Positions 29,181 to 40,708 of a DNA stretch of 64,000 nt are shown here, in pieces. This DNA is from Caenorhabditis remanei (Eukaryota > Nematoda > Chromadorea > Rhabditida > Rhabditidae), in NCBI RefSeq assembly GCF_010183535.1, contig NC_071331.1:22940001-23004000 (forward strand), written 5' to 3'. The notes beneath the pieces were generated by a model. It saw only the letters and a program-made list of their open reading frames with translations. It was not told the origin of the DNA and searched no databases. A program made the position numbers and the translations under genes. The number at the start of each line of letters is the position of its first letter. The stretch's first letter is position 1.

Positions 29181-32100
29181 ATGACTGACGAAACTGAAGC
29201 ATTAATTAGTGTTGACCACGTAAAGTACAGAAAAGCTGGAGCAGGAAAGTCACCAGTTGGGCTATTAGCTGTTTTCAGTGATCACATCGAATGGAGAGAC
29301 GACGCAAGTCCAGAAGTTTTCACCTGGGAATTAACTCGCATTAAAGGTAAAATAGAATTAAAAAACATACTTGCAAACCGGGCCGAAACAATATTATGAG
29401 CTCAAATATACGAAAATGTAGATCTCAGCGAGTTCTATGTCTGTGGCCTACTACGTGCCGGATGGCTATCCGTTAATATGCCGCGGGCCGGGAAAAAGTG
29501 CAAAAAACGCGAAAATGGCCCGCGGCACATTAACGAATAGCCATCCGACCCGAAGTAGGTCTCGGACATAGCACTCGTCGAGATCTACATTTTGGTATAT
29601 TTTTGAGCTCATAGTATTCCGTTTGAAGGGAGCTGGCCCGTTCTGGCCCGGTTTGTAAGTATCAAAATTATTATGTACATTTTTCTAGGTCAAAGAGTAT
29701 CTCCGCCTCACAAATCGAAAGTTCAGCTGCAGTTGGTGCTGACAAATGACGAGCAAGCTATTTTTGTATTTCTCAATCCTGGATCATCAACAGAGGAACT
29801 AGTGAAAGAACGAGACGATGTTAAACACAAACTAATGCATGCTCTCATTCTGAATGGTCGTCGTGAAAAAGAGGTATGATCCATTTACCCTGCATTCGGT
29901 GTACGGTGTTCGCGAAAATCACGTGCGGAGCCGGGTACCAGAGACCCGGGTACTCGATTCGGGAGCCGAGTATTACCCGGTTCGGGTACCAAAGTTTTCA
30001 AAATTGATGGTTTTGCTCCATTTTCAACGCTTTTTTTCTCAATTTTAAAGCTTTAGGGACGCCATTTTCAAACGATCTATGTATGTGCTCGTACGTTGCA
30101 AAAATGTGATTTCAGACAGAGCAATCTTTTCGAGCCAAAAACTCATTTTTTCTAGAAATTTCCACAATATCCGATAAAAACCGAGTTTTTTGCTCCAGAA
30201 ATCAGGAAAAAGTGTCAAAAACACGAAAACAACCCCCGATTTCTCCATTTTTTAACCACATGAAATGTTTGAGAGCTCATAAATCCGCTCGCAGATACAT
30301 TCAGCAGGTTTTGACCGCAGAAATGGACTCCCCGTAGTCGAAAATACCTAAAACTAAATTTATAGGTCGTTTGAAAATGGCGTCCCCATGAAAATTAAAA
30401 TGCAGATGTTTTTAGTGAAAATATTGAACTCTGTCTGTGTGTTCGTGTGTCCACTGTCTTCTTTTCCTATACAGTACCCCCAGCTATATCTGTCTGTAGC
30501 TAGTTTCAACCCGGTTTTTGCCATTTTTAATTCATTTTTCCCTTATTTTTCGCCGATTTTTTCTCTTACTAATCATAATTTTCCTGAACTCTTGCAGCGC
30601 CTTCGAAACCTCCCTGTTCACAATGACGACGAAGTTGAAGATTTGAATGATTATAGCTCCGAAGACTCTGTGAATGTTCCAGTGCAAACTAAGCTCAGAA
30701 ACTATCGTGCTCATGTCGGAATTTTGTGAGTTTTCCTGTCTAAATGTCAAAAAATGACTTAAAAAACCTAAAAATTGATCAAAAACATCAAAATTTGAGT
30801 GTGGCCGAGTTTTTTTTTCAAATTTTAGTTTTCTAGGCCACCAGGTGGAAAACTCGGCCACGGACCATGTTCGGTGGTTTTTTCTTGTTTTTAAGTTCTA
30901 GAAACGGTGAGAATGTCGAAAACTGACTTTCTGAGCTCGGGGACTAGTTTTTCATAAATTTGGGTTTCTAGGCCACCAGGTGGAAAACTCGGCCACAAAC
31001 AAATTCAGACTTTTTTCGTGAATTCCTCAGTTTTCTTATTTTAAACCACCAAAATAAGCCCTAAAGCAACTTTTTTGAGCTCTGGGAATAGTTTTCCAAA
31101 AATTAGGGTTTCTAGGCCACGGGTTGAAAAACTCGGCCACGGGCGACTTTCGGTGGTTTTTTGTTGCTTTAAGAATCTAGAAACGCTGAAAATGACAAAA
31201 ACTGAGTTTTTGACCTCGGGGACTAGTTTTTTCCAAAATTTGGATTTCTAGGCCACGAGTAGGAAAACTCGGCCATCTCCCACATTTTCAGACAACACCA
31301 GGTCAACGACCGCGAGGACACACTTATCAAACGGAATTCCACAATCAAGGATTTGGAGACTAAACTGGCGGCAGCTGATCAAAAATTGATCGAGCAGTGA
31401 GTTTTTTTTTGTTGGAATTCTAGGCCACGTGTTGAAAAACTCGGCCACGGCCCACTTTAAGTGGTTTTTTTCTTGTTTTTAGACTCTAGAAACGTTAAAA
31501 ACGTCAAAACCTGAGTTTTTGACCTTGGGGACTAGTTTTTATAATTTTGGATTTCTAGGCCACCAGTTTTTGGAATTCTAGGCCACCCAATAACTCATTT
31601 TTCAGAGAATTAAAGCTCCAGAAGGAGCTCGCCGAGCGGGATGCTAAAATCCGGAAGTTGGAGATCGAACTGGAGGCGACGTATATTGTTGCCAAGTTGT
31701 GAGTTTTCTAGGCCATGTGAAAAAAACTTCGGCCACCGACTTTTTGGGATCCTAGGCCACGGGTTCTTTGAATTCCTAGGCCATCAGATGAAAGCAACTT
31801 TTTGTGTTTTTAGGCCACGCGACGATCGAGACATGATGGAACTCATTAAATGCAACGCACAAATACTTAGTATCAGTGCCAAGTTGGATTTCGCGAACTC
31901 GGAAATTGACGAGCTGTGAGTTTTTTTTTTGGTTTTTCTAGGCCACCAGTTTTTGGGATTCTAGGCCACCGACACTCTTAGACTACTGTGCCAAAAATAA
32001 CTTAAAACAACCGGAAAATTGCTCAAAAACATCAAAAGTTGAGTGTGGCCGAGTTTTTTTTTCAAATTTCGGATTTCTAGGCCACCAGGTGGAAAACTCG

Positions 32101-33463
32101 GCCATGAAGAAAATTCGACTTTTTCTTTGTTATTGTGAATTGTTTTTCACTCCAAACCATCAAAATACGTCCTAAAACAACTTTTTTACCTCGGGGACTA
32201 GTTTTCGAGAAATTTGGATTTCTAGGCCACGCGTTGGAAAACTCGGCCACGGGCCACTTTCGGTGGTTTTTTGTTGTTTTTAGGGTCTAGAAACGCTAAA
32301 AATGGCAAAAACTGACATTCTGAGCTCTGAGACTAGTTTTCGATAAATTTGGATTTCTAGGCTACCAGGTGGAAAACTCGGCCACGGACTATTTTTAGTG
32401 ATTTTTACTGTTTTCACGCTTTAGGAACGCGGAAAATCTCAAAAACTGACTCTCTGAGCTTGGGGACTAGTTTTGGCAAAATTTGGATTTCTAGGCCACG
32501 TGTTGAAAAACTCGGCCACCGACCACTTTTAGTGGTTTTTTGTTGTTTTTAGGTTCTAGAAACGCTGAAAATGTCGAAAACTAACTTTCTGACCACGAGG
32601 ACTAGTTTTCCATAAATTTGGATTTCTAGGCCACGAGTCGGAAAACTCAGCCAGGGACCATTTTTAGTGATTTTAAGTTATTCTTGCGACTTTTGGCATT
32701 TTTGGGCGCGTTTTGAGCTCGGGGGACTAGTTTTCAATGAATTTGGTATTCTAGGCCACGCGTTGAAAAACTCGGCCACGGCCCACTTTAAGTGGTTTAT
32801 TGGTGTTTTTAGAGTCTAGAAACGCTGAAAATGTCAAAAACTGACTTTCTGAGCTCGGGGACTAGTTTTTCCATAAATTTCGGTTTCTAGGCCACCTCAT
32901 CATCTCTAATTTTCAGAAAAAAGAAGTACGCCGATGTTGAAGCGGCCAATGAGAACCATCTGGACACAATTCGCATTCAGCAGTCGAGAATCGATAAATT
33001 CCAGGAGGCGTTGAAGGAGGCGGGTGCCGAATATGACGAGATGAAGGATCGGATGGTAGAGGGCGAGATGGAGTGTGAGAGGCAGATGACGGATTATGAG
33101 ATAAAGATTCAGGAGCTGGAGACCACACTGGAGATTCAGAAGTTGGAGATTCAGAAGTTGGAGAAGGAGAAGATTCCAGAGCCAACTCATCTCTATATTG
33201 AGCTCGGCAAGCTTTATGTGGAGCTCCAGGAGGCGAAGAGGCCCCACGATGATCAGTTGGCTGTTAAGGACAAGGAAATCGAGTTTTTCTTGAAGCAACT
33301 CGAAGCGAAGGATTCAGAAATTCAGAATCTGAAGGACAGCGTTCAGATGAAAATGGATGGCAAGGATCATGGTTCGGAGGTGATGGAGAAGAAGGCGGCG
33401 ATTCAAGATCCGGTTAGATTGGGAGTGAATTATGGAAATGGAGACCCTGATCAGGATTGGTAA
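29181..33463 (+). CDS. G12: TFIIH p62-type PH domain fused to a coiled coil, 441 aa
   Basis: Seven exons: 29181-29346, 29689-29873, 30598-30725, 31292-31396, 31606-31698, 31814-31915, 32917-33463. The frame is continuous for 442 codons including the stop; ATG follows TTTCAG. Residues 1-110 match the N-terminal PH domain of TFIIH subunit p62 (GTF2H1/Tfb1): the strand GQRVSPPHKSKVQLQLVL (56-73) and the closing helix TEELVKERDDVKHKLMHAL (90-108) are diagnostic. In the family this PH domain binds acidic activation and repair peptides. The BSD domains and the rest of p62 are absent. Exon 3 (118-160) is acidic linker. Exons 4-7 are coiled coil; exon 4 equals G10 exon 2 in length and phase, and the end carries ELGKLYVELQEAK (355-367), the core of the block C family, then DPDQDW. 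Introns 1 and 2 contain palindromes; introns 3-6 are ctaggccac repeats. It is a chimera, not the bona fide TFIIH subunit. Confidence 0.85.
29372..29656. repeat. Palindromic element P1, copy 3, in G12 intron 1
   Basis: CTTGCAAACCGGGCC at the left and GGCCCGGTTTGTAAG at the right, with TA on both outer sides, as expected for a TA target site. Same internal arms as the copies at 27864 and 28334. Confidence 0.85.
30055..30387. repeat. Palindromic element P2, in G12 intron 2
   Basis: Ends GGGACGCCATTTTCAAACGA and its complement (TCGTTTGAAAATGGCGTCCC). Related copies: 61085-61470 and a fragment at 9754-9848. Confidence 0.8.
30775..32905 (+). repeat. ctaggccac repeat arrays in G12 introns 3-6
   Basis: About a dozen degenerate units with GGACTAGTTTTT, AAATTTGGATTTCTAGGCC, GAAAACTCGGCCACGG and a TTTTAGGTTCTAGAAACGCT spacer, always in the transcript sense. 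Introns 31397-31605 and 31699-31813 are made of little else. Confidence 0.8.
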
Positions 33464-34814
33464 ACTCCGCCACTCTAAAAAACTGTTCGACGGAGCGCAC
33501 TTGTATAACTTTGTGTTTTTTTTTGTTTTTTCAAATCCCATTTTCATTATCATTTGCTATCAATTCTTGATATTTCCAAATTACAAAATCGCTCTCCAAA
33601 TTTTCAACTATCCACTTACATTGATTCGTTTTTTCGTGATACTGTATTATCATAATATTGATTTATATATCTGAAATAAAAAATATATCTGAATAAAAAT
33701 ATATAATGTACAACAAGAACTTAAAAGATGAAAGGATAGAGATGAGGTGACCTAGGAATTTGAGGTGGTGGCCGAGAATATGATGGCCTAGAATCCCAAA
33801 ACTTGGTTGTCGAGGATTCTTATATGATAGCCTGGAAACTTTAACGGATACACTAGAATTTTTAGGTTTTGACATAGAAATCTCAGCTGCTAGTGGTCTA
33901 CGCTACTCACATGATGGTGGCCTAGGTTTTTCTGATGATGGCCTCGAATTCCAAAAATCTGGAGGTCTAAGTATCTAAGAACTACTTCTGATTATTAGAC
34001 CGCCGGGGGGAAATCCGGACACCAAGACACACAGACAGAGAATGAATCTATCCTGATTTCCCAAAGACCTCTCCACAGACACGCTACGCATCACATAGCT
34101 GCGTCGCGGTTTGATCGGCTCATATTTTCATTTTTGTTTTTCTCCGCTCTATTTATGCAGTCTTACCTCCAGTCCTTCTTCTGAAGATGACGTGTCTCTA
34201 TTTGAAGAGTCTCGCTGTCTGGGAGGAGTGCCATGAATAGATTTGACGGATTTGATGTGATCCCACTCTCTGATGGATTCTTAAGCTCCGTCCTTTTCTC
34301 TATACCCCGATATCACCTGCAACCCATTTTAGCTGTTTTTCCCAATTCTCATATCCTCAGGCGGCCCAGTATAGAATTTTCCAAGGTCCGACGGTTCCAG
34401 ATGGCTAAAGGCCTCTGGGGCACACCGTCCATTTTTCGAAATTATTGATCATCACCCAATTATGCCACTGTCACCTACACACATCCCTATAGGTCTGTGG
34501 GAAGGTTGACTAGGCCTAACGTCAGCAAACAGAGCCGAGTAGGCCAGCCCCGCCCCCATAATCCACGTCATCTACACACATAGAGACCCTTCCTCTCGGG
34601 AGTGACCGAGTAGTACGACGCTCCGACATTCCGCGTACGCTACGCAGTTCGCGCGCAAACCCACATAGAGACGTTTCCTCTTTCCTTCCTCCTCTACCTC
34701 ACTCTTCCTCATAAGACACCTATCGGGTGGTCGCTCTTCTTATTTCGCATTTCTCCTTGTCCTTCTCCTTACTCAAAAATCAATAACCGTTTTTCAGATT
34801 CCGATTGTATTACG
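33464..34814. other. Spacer and promoter of G13
   Basis: 33464-33680 is the AT-rich G12 3' region. 33690-33980 has diverged GATGGCCTAGAAT-type repeat units. 34200-34700 is the first block C promoter region. No gene supported. Confidence 0.55.
34602..34671 (+). promoter_or_regulatory. Block C promoter element (G13)
   Basis: GTGACCGAGTAGTACGACGC, then TCCGACATTCCGCGTACGCT and CGCAGTTCGCGCGCAAAC, about 210 bp upstream of the ATG. The same element, in the sense of its gene, precedes nearly every block C gene. Confidence 0.65.
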
Positions 34815-35881
34815 ATGGATCCTTCCAAGATTCTCGGTTTCCTACAGAATCCACTTGTTCAACTTCAAGACGAGTGTGCGAGACACAATGCGACGTAAGT
34901 TATTTCGACAGAATTTTTAGCTCACTTATAATATCTCGTTTTTCCAGAAAGCTCCGAAATGTTGAGTTGACTGAAGATCTCGAAAACAAAATGGCAAAAA
35001 TTTATGAACTCTTCGCGCAGAGGGATGACTTGATGGAGGACATCGGCGCCACCCAGACTGCCAAAATGGGTCTTGAGAAACAAAATGCTGAATTAATTGG
35101 AAAACTCGAGAAGATGAACATAGCTATGCAAGAACTCATTACGGAGAGGGATTCCTATAAGATGGAGATCCAAGCCTTCAAGGAGGTTGCTGAAAGAAAT
35201 TGGAAGGAAGATTATTTGAAGAGGATTCTGGAGCTCCAGGGGCAACATGATATTGCTCTTTGCGACAAGGACCGGATGATCCACAATCAAGGCGTCCGTC
35301 TCAATTCAGAAGTGCAAAAATAAGCAGATAAGCTCAAAGTGCTTCAGGAGCAACATGCCAAGCAGATCGAAGACATGGACCTGGAACTTAAAACGCTTAA
35401 GACCCAGCAGGAGCAGCATGCCAAGGAGCTCAACGACAAAGACCTTGCCATCAAAGAACTGGAGGCCCGTCTATCTGCTGCAGAGCAGAATAGGAAGGAG
35501 GTCGTCACGGAGCCAACGCAACTCCACACTGAGCTCGGCAAGCTCTATTTGGAGCTCCAGGAGGCCAAGAAGCCACAGGAGGCTCTGATGGCTCGATTGG
35601 CTGCTAAAAACAAGGGAATCGAATATCTCACGAAACAATATGAAGCAAAGCTGGCTGCCAAGGATTCAGAAATCGAAAGATTGACGGAGATTGTTAAGGA
35701 TGGAGAGGAGAAGAAAAAGATTCGGATGGAGATGGTTGCCAACCTTCGGAAGACAATATTCGCCAAGGAATCGGAAATAATGAAGAAATTCAATGCAATG
35801 AGACAGGAGGCGCCTCAAAGTCCGAAGCTTCTGAAGCCAGAGCCCTCTATTGAGTATGAGGACAGTGAGGAAGAGTGGTAA
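34815..35881 (+). pseudogene. G13: MDPS-type coiled-coil gene with one internal stop
   Basis: Exons 34815-34894 and 34948-35881, phase-2 intron; start after TTTTTCAGATTCCGATTGTATTACG. N-terminus MDPSKILGFLQNPLVQLQ. The frame is open throughout except for TAA at 35321-35323 inside NSEVQK-stop-ADKLKVLQEQH; G27 has a Tyr codon there. Beyond it the family sequence continues in frame: core ELGKLYLELQEAKKPQEAL, then SIEYEDSEEEW and the final stop. AATAAA is at 36007-36012. If translation ends at the TAA, a product of about 151 residues without the core module results. A single recent nonsense change is the simplest reading; readthrough or a sequence error are alternatives. Confidence 0.7.
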
Positions 35882-36915
35882 AAGGCTTTTGGATCTACCC
35901 TTGTACTTGTTCCTTATTTCTTATCATTTTCAGCTTGAAATCGCTATTTGTCACTCGTTTCTTTTCTTAGATTTCTATGGTTTGAACCTTTTTCTTGTCG
36001 TACCTTAATAAATGATTTAAATGGAACCTAACTGTTTTTAAACTCAAAAGTACATTCTGTTTTCGAAAACGCTTCTAGGGTCACCACATTCCACAGATTC
36101 CTGGGAGAACATTTTAAAAACTCAAGCGCCACAACCTGAAAATTCTGGTAGATTGAGATTCTCAGATAATGATTTTCCTAATCACACCATTGCAAAATCT
36201 ATGTTCATCATACTATAAGATTGTTCAGCCACGTCAACTTGAGATTCCTTAGGACACCGTCCGAGTTGTTGGGAATTTCGACTTCCGACTTTAAGGTTTT
36301 TTCACTTCAGACTTCATCACCGGAGTTGGAATCTTACTGGCCAACATCTGAAGCCCAGTTGGTCCACGTCGCTCTAATAGAAAGTTCAGATCAGAGTTGC
36401 ACCATCATCTGGTCCATCTGCCTCTAATTATCCCTCATGATGGACCGATCTTCCCTCCAGATCTTTTGTTGAATCGACAGCAAGAGATAGTGACGGAACA
36501 ATAGCTAGATGGGTGCTTTGCCAGAAAGTCCTAAGACCGCAAGACTACTGTAACCTGATAGGGCAAGGACCTTTCCAAGAGGATCTTTGATTTACTAAGA
36601 TAGCTTCTCTAGGTGTCTGTGTGTAGTTGGCGAGAAACAGAAGAAGTGACGTATATGTTGTCCTGTTGTATGCTGAAGACGGCTATTAGGATCTTCCCGG
36701 GGTCTAATTATCCCTATGATCGAGCGATCTTCCCTCGGGCTTGATGGCGGAAGGGGAGAGTCATAAGACCACAAGACTACTGTAACTCCTCTAGAAGCAT
36801 ACCCCTGCTAATAGTAAGACACCCCTAAAGTTGAAGTCACATTCATCCATTTATTCATTCAACACACAATTCAAAAACACACATTCAATAACATCACAGA
36901 AATCAGTAGAAAGTA
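35882..36915. other. Convergent spacer G13/G14
   Basis: Between two 3' ends. It contains a downstream module seen after other block C genes (TGGAATCTTACTGGCCAACA near 36330 and CCACAAGACTACTGTAAC near 36768). AATAAA for G14 is at 36850-36855 (minus). No gene seen. Confidence 0.55.
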
Positions 36916-37980
36916 TTATTCCGTTTGTCCGTCACGACGGTTGTCAATTTTCTTTCCGTTTTCAAGCTCCGCCTTCCAATCCGCCATGAACGCTTCAAAC
37001 TCCGGATCCTTCGTCATCACATTCTTATCCATCTCATCATCACGATAATATTCAAGGTCCTTCTCCAATTCGGTAACCCTCTCCTTCAACGCTTTAATCT
37101 CCTGATCATTTGCAATTATCGTCTGTTGAAAATGGCAGATGCTCTTCCGCTGGTTCTCATTTCTCTCATCTACATTCTTCACCTTCTCCGTCAATCTTTG
37201 GATTTCTGAATCCCGAGCAACTATTTTTGATATGTGTTGCTCACGGATGTTAGTAATCTCTTGGTCCTTAGCGACTAGCTTCCCTTTGTGCTGCTCCGTG
37301 AGATACCCGATTTCCTTGTCCTTAGCAGCCAACTGAGCCATGAGAGCCTCCTGTAGCTTCTTCGCTTCCTCCATATAGAGCTTACCGAGATCAATGTCAT
37401 GTAGAGTGGGCTCTTTGCTTTGTGGTGTCTCAACGTGATCTCTCATTTCTGTATCTTTCACAGACACTTCCTCAAGTTGCTCCTGGAGTTCTTCTTCAGA
37501 GATTTCTTTCTTGGCAACTGCTAACTTGATCTCCAGTTGTTGAATCTCTTGATCCTTCCCGCTTAGCTTCTTGCCATGTTGCTCCTGGAGCTCCTGAATC
37601 TTCTCGGAACTTTTCTTCTGGACAGCCGATAACTCGAGTTCCAATGTCCGCATTTTCAGTTCCTGTTGCTCCTGGAGCTCCAGAATCTTCAAGGCGCTCT
37701 CCTCTTGACTAGCCACTAGCTTGCTCTCCAGCTCTTCTTTATTTTTCTTGTAATTCCCGATAGCCGCATTTGCTTCGTTCAGGCGAGCCTCGAGTTGTCG
37801 CTTCTCATTTTCGCAGTTGATGAGACGAACACTTCTGGAAATGTGGGGAATAAATAATTTATGACACCTCGATGGAGACAAAAAAACTCACGTGTTGAGA
37901 AATACATCATGCATTTTCCAAAACCTATTCGTTAGACATTGGTAGCAGTTTTGAACGGTGCAATTCTCATTGGTAGACAT
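36916..37980 (-). CDS. G14: coiled-coil protein with Cys-containing N-terminus, 335 aa
   Basis: Exons 37892-37980 and 36916-37834 on the minus strand, phase-2 intron; acceptor TTTTTTTCCAG lies 14 bp before the ATG. The N-terminus MSTNENCTVQNCYQCL differs from both major N-terminal types and has three closely spaced Cys. Residues 35-300 are coiled coil with ELQEQ(H/Q) repeats, the core DIDLGKLYMEEAKKLQEAL and AKDKEIGYLTEQHKGKLVAKD. The tail FMADWKAELENGKK...DGQTE belongs to the ADWxAELENG type. It is intact and probably cytosolic. It lacks the GCGTACGC promoter element of its neighbours. Confidence 0.8.
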
Positions 37981-38632
37981 GTTTGAAATGGGGATCTGGA
38001 AAAAAAGATTCAAGTTTAAAGTGGGAGAAGGAGCCTAAGAACAGGTACAGCAGCCGTCCAAGTCAGTGAAAAACAAAAAATCAATAAATGTGTCACGTCC
38101 AGCCTCGGACCCCCAAAATAAGGAAGACTGTGGACGAGAGAAGATAACATGGACTATAGGAGAGGGGGCGGGGCTGACCTAACCCGCTCTATTTGTATAG
38201 TCCCCTGGGTAAAACGTGACTAGGGAGCCAGGACCTTCCCAGGGTACCAAGAGGATCTTTGATTTACTTAGACACCGTCTCAATGTGTCTGTGTGTAGTT
38301 GGTCAGAACCAAAAGATGACGTAGATAATGGGTGTGAGGCTGACCCTGGCTCTATTTGTCTGTGTATTTTATGAGGAAGGCCTTCTGGTCTAGGCGACAC
38401 TGGCATGGAGGACCTCCCTCACCCAATGACGGCTCGATCTTCCCTCTATGCCATATGATGTGTGAAAGGGGCTTTCTGGCCTAGGGGGAAGTCGACGCCA
38501 GTAGAAAATGGAAGTGTTATCATCCCTCTGCTAAGACACCCCAAAATCTCGAATTTCGTTCATCCATTTATTCATTCAACACACAATTCAAGAACAGACA
38601 TTCAACAATATCACATAAATCAGTATCAATTA
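37981..38632. other. G14 promoter and G15 3' end
   Basis: Carries block C spacer motifs (TGTGTGTAGTTGGTCAGAAC, CTATTTGTATAGTCCCCTGG) and AATAAA for G15 at 38567-38572 (minus). No GCGTACGC element. Confidence 0.5.
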
Positions 38633-39775
38633 TTATTCCGATTGTCCATCAGCCATGACCGCTTTCTCATTCATCTCATCTCCTCCCTGAATCATTTTCT
38701 GTAGATTCTGGATTTCTGAATCCTTAGCAGCCAGCTTTGCTTTGAGTTGCTCCATGAGACACTCGATTTCCTTGTCCTTAACAGCCAATCGAGCCATGAG
38801 AGCCTCCTGTGGCTTCTTTGCTTCCTGGAGCTCCATATAGAGCTTGCCGAGTTCAGTGTGCAGTTGAAAAGTTGGCTCAGAGACGACCTTCTGACTTCCT
38901 GACTCATGACGAGACTGATACAAGGCTACGGTTGGTTTGTAGACGACATTCTTCTTCTCCTGACACAAGGCTTCCTGCGCCTTGAAGACACCTTGAAGAC
39001 GTCGCTCAGTCAGGAAACCTCTCTCTTCCTTCGAAACTGGTAGATAGAGCTGAGGAGCAACCTCCTTTGTCTTGTGATGAACTTGCTTCTGCAAGCCTCC
39101 CGTCAACAATGGAAGGTATCGCTCAGCCCTGATGCTCTCCTCGAGTTTTTGAATTCTCATAGAAAGTCGATTGTTCTCATTTGTGAGCTCCATAACCTTA
39201 TCGACGGTTTGTAGCTCCGCAGCAGGGAAATGAGCCTTCAGTTCTTGGATGACCAGGTCCTTTTCGGCAAGCTCCTTGACATGTTGCTCCTGTTGGGTCT
39301 TCAGCGTTTGAAGTTCCAGGTTCATGCCTCCGATCTGCTTGACATGTTGCTCCTCGAGCACTTTCAGCTTATCTATAGTTTGTTGCTCAGCAGCAGATAG
39401 ACGGGTCTCCAGATCTCCGATAACCAGGTTCTTGTCGTTGAGCTTCTTGGCATGTTGTTCCAGGAGTTTCATACTCTTCCTGGTGCTCTCCTCTTGGCTA
39501 GCCGCCAATTGGGTTTTAAGCGCTTGGATTTCCAGATCCTTGTCGTTCGGTTCATTGGCATGGCTGGTAGCAGGTTGCTTGCTCAAGACAACCATCTCCA
39601 CAATGCGATCCCGCATAGCTTTGCTCATTTTCTCGTCGAGTTTGGCTCTTCTGAAAATATGAATAAAATAGGCGGCCTAGAATGCCAATACTCACGCTAC
39701 ATAATCATACCAGGCTTGCGCCTCAGCAGGATGTTTTTGTAGGATGCTGAGAATGAGACGCTCTTGAGGATTCAT
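38633..39775 (-). CDS. G15: MNxQ-type coiled-coil protein, 365 aa
   Basis: Exons 39696-39775 and 38633-39650 on the minus strand, phase-2 intron; 5' UTR ATTCCGATCGAGTCACGAG after an acceptor CTTACAG. N-terminus MNPQERLILSILQKHPAEAQ. The coil contains several copies of the block 'EQHxKxLNDKxLxIxxLETRLSAAEQQT', the core HTELGKLYMELQEAKKPQEAL and AKLAAKDSEIQNLQKMIQGGDEMNEKAVMADGQSE. The ADWxAELENG part of the tail is missing while its last residues (DGQSE) remain, as in G23. A basic and aromatic segment about two thirds along (HHKTKEVAPQLYLPVSKEER) interrupts the heptads. Function unknown. Confidence 0.83.
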
Positions 39776-40708
39776 CTCGTGACTCGATCGGAATCTGTAA
39801 GAAGATTTTAATATTGTGAGATAGAAGGGGAAAAGGAGGAAAAATGAGGAGAGCGAGTAGAGTGAGTCACCACCCGTTAACCGTCTTGGAGACCACAATG
39901 AGGGTGACAGTAGAGGAGAGGATGACGTGGATTATGAGGGCGGAGCTAGCCTAATCCGCTCTATTTGAGCAGTCTTTCTGTCTGCATCAATCCTCCAACG
40001 ACAGAAGATGACGTGGAGCTCTATTTGAAGAGTCCCCATCTGAAGGCCGTTTTCCCATTGTCATCTGTCATATCTTGATGTGTGTAAGTGACAGTGTGAC
40101 ATAATTGGATGTGGGTGAAAACTAGGAGCGCTCACCAACACTCTGGATAGGGACGGTTGGTCGGCGGGAGATCGTTCTGACAGTTTTTTCCCTCTCAGAC
40201 AAATTCTGAACCTCCGCCCCTTTCTCTATATCCGGTTTTCGCACTATAATGTACCGATGCTCCAGTTGTTTTTCCCCTATTTTCACTTCCTCTGGCGGTC
40301 CAGAATAGCATTTTCAAGATCCCAAAGTTTCTAGAAATAAGAAGCCCTGGCACACATTCCCACTTTCCAAAAATTATCGATCCTCACCCAATTACGCCAC
40401 TCACACCTACACTCATCAGGCTGTTGGAAGGTTCCCTAGGCCAAACGTCTCCGTCACTGCTCACATGGAGCCGAGTAGGTCAGCCACGTCATCTCTCTAT
40501 TCGGACAGCTGGCGGTGACGACGCTCCACCATCCCGCGTACGCAAATGCAGTTCGCGCGCAATCACACATTGAGATATCTCTTCTTCCCCTCCACCACCT
40601 CAGTTATCCTCATAAGACACCGAGTGGTCACTCTTCTTATTTCACCTTTCTCCTCGTCCTCCTACCTCAATAATCAATAACCGTTTTTCAGATTCCGATT
40701 GTATTACT
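39776..40708. promoter_or_regulatory. Divergent promoter region G15/G16
   Basis: Head-to-head spacer with TGACGTGGA motifs on the G15 side and a block C promoter element at 40514-40575 on the G16 side. Conserved CTCATAAGACACC and TCTTCTTATTTC blocks lie before G16. Confidence 0.55.
40514..40575 (+). promoter_or_regulatory. Block C promoter element (G16)
   Basis: GGTGACGACGCTCCACCATC then CCGCGTACGC and GCAGTTCGCGCGCAATC, about 195 bp upstream of the ATG. Confidence 0.6.

Noticed and set aside
29181..29873. G12 as the true TFIIH p62 subunit gene
   Set aside because: Only the PH part is present; the BSD and C-terminal regions needed for TFIIH assembly are replaced by coiled coil.
35321..35323. 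Programmed stop-codon readthrough in G13
   Set aside because: TAA is the least leaky stop and a close paralog has Tyr there, so a simple nonsense change is more likely.
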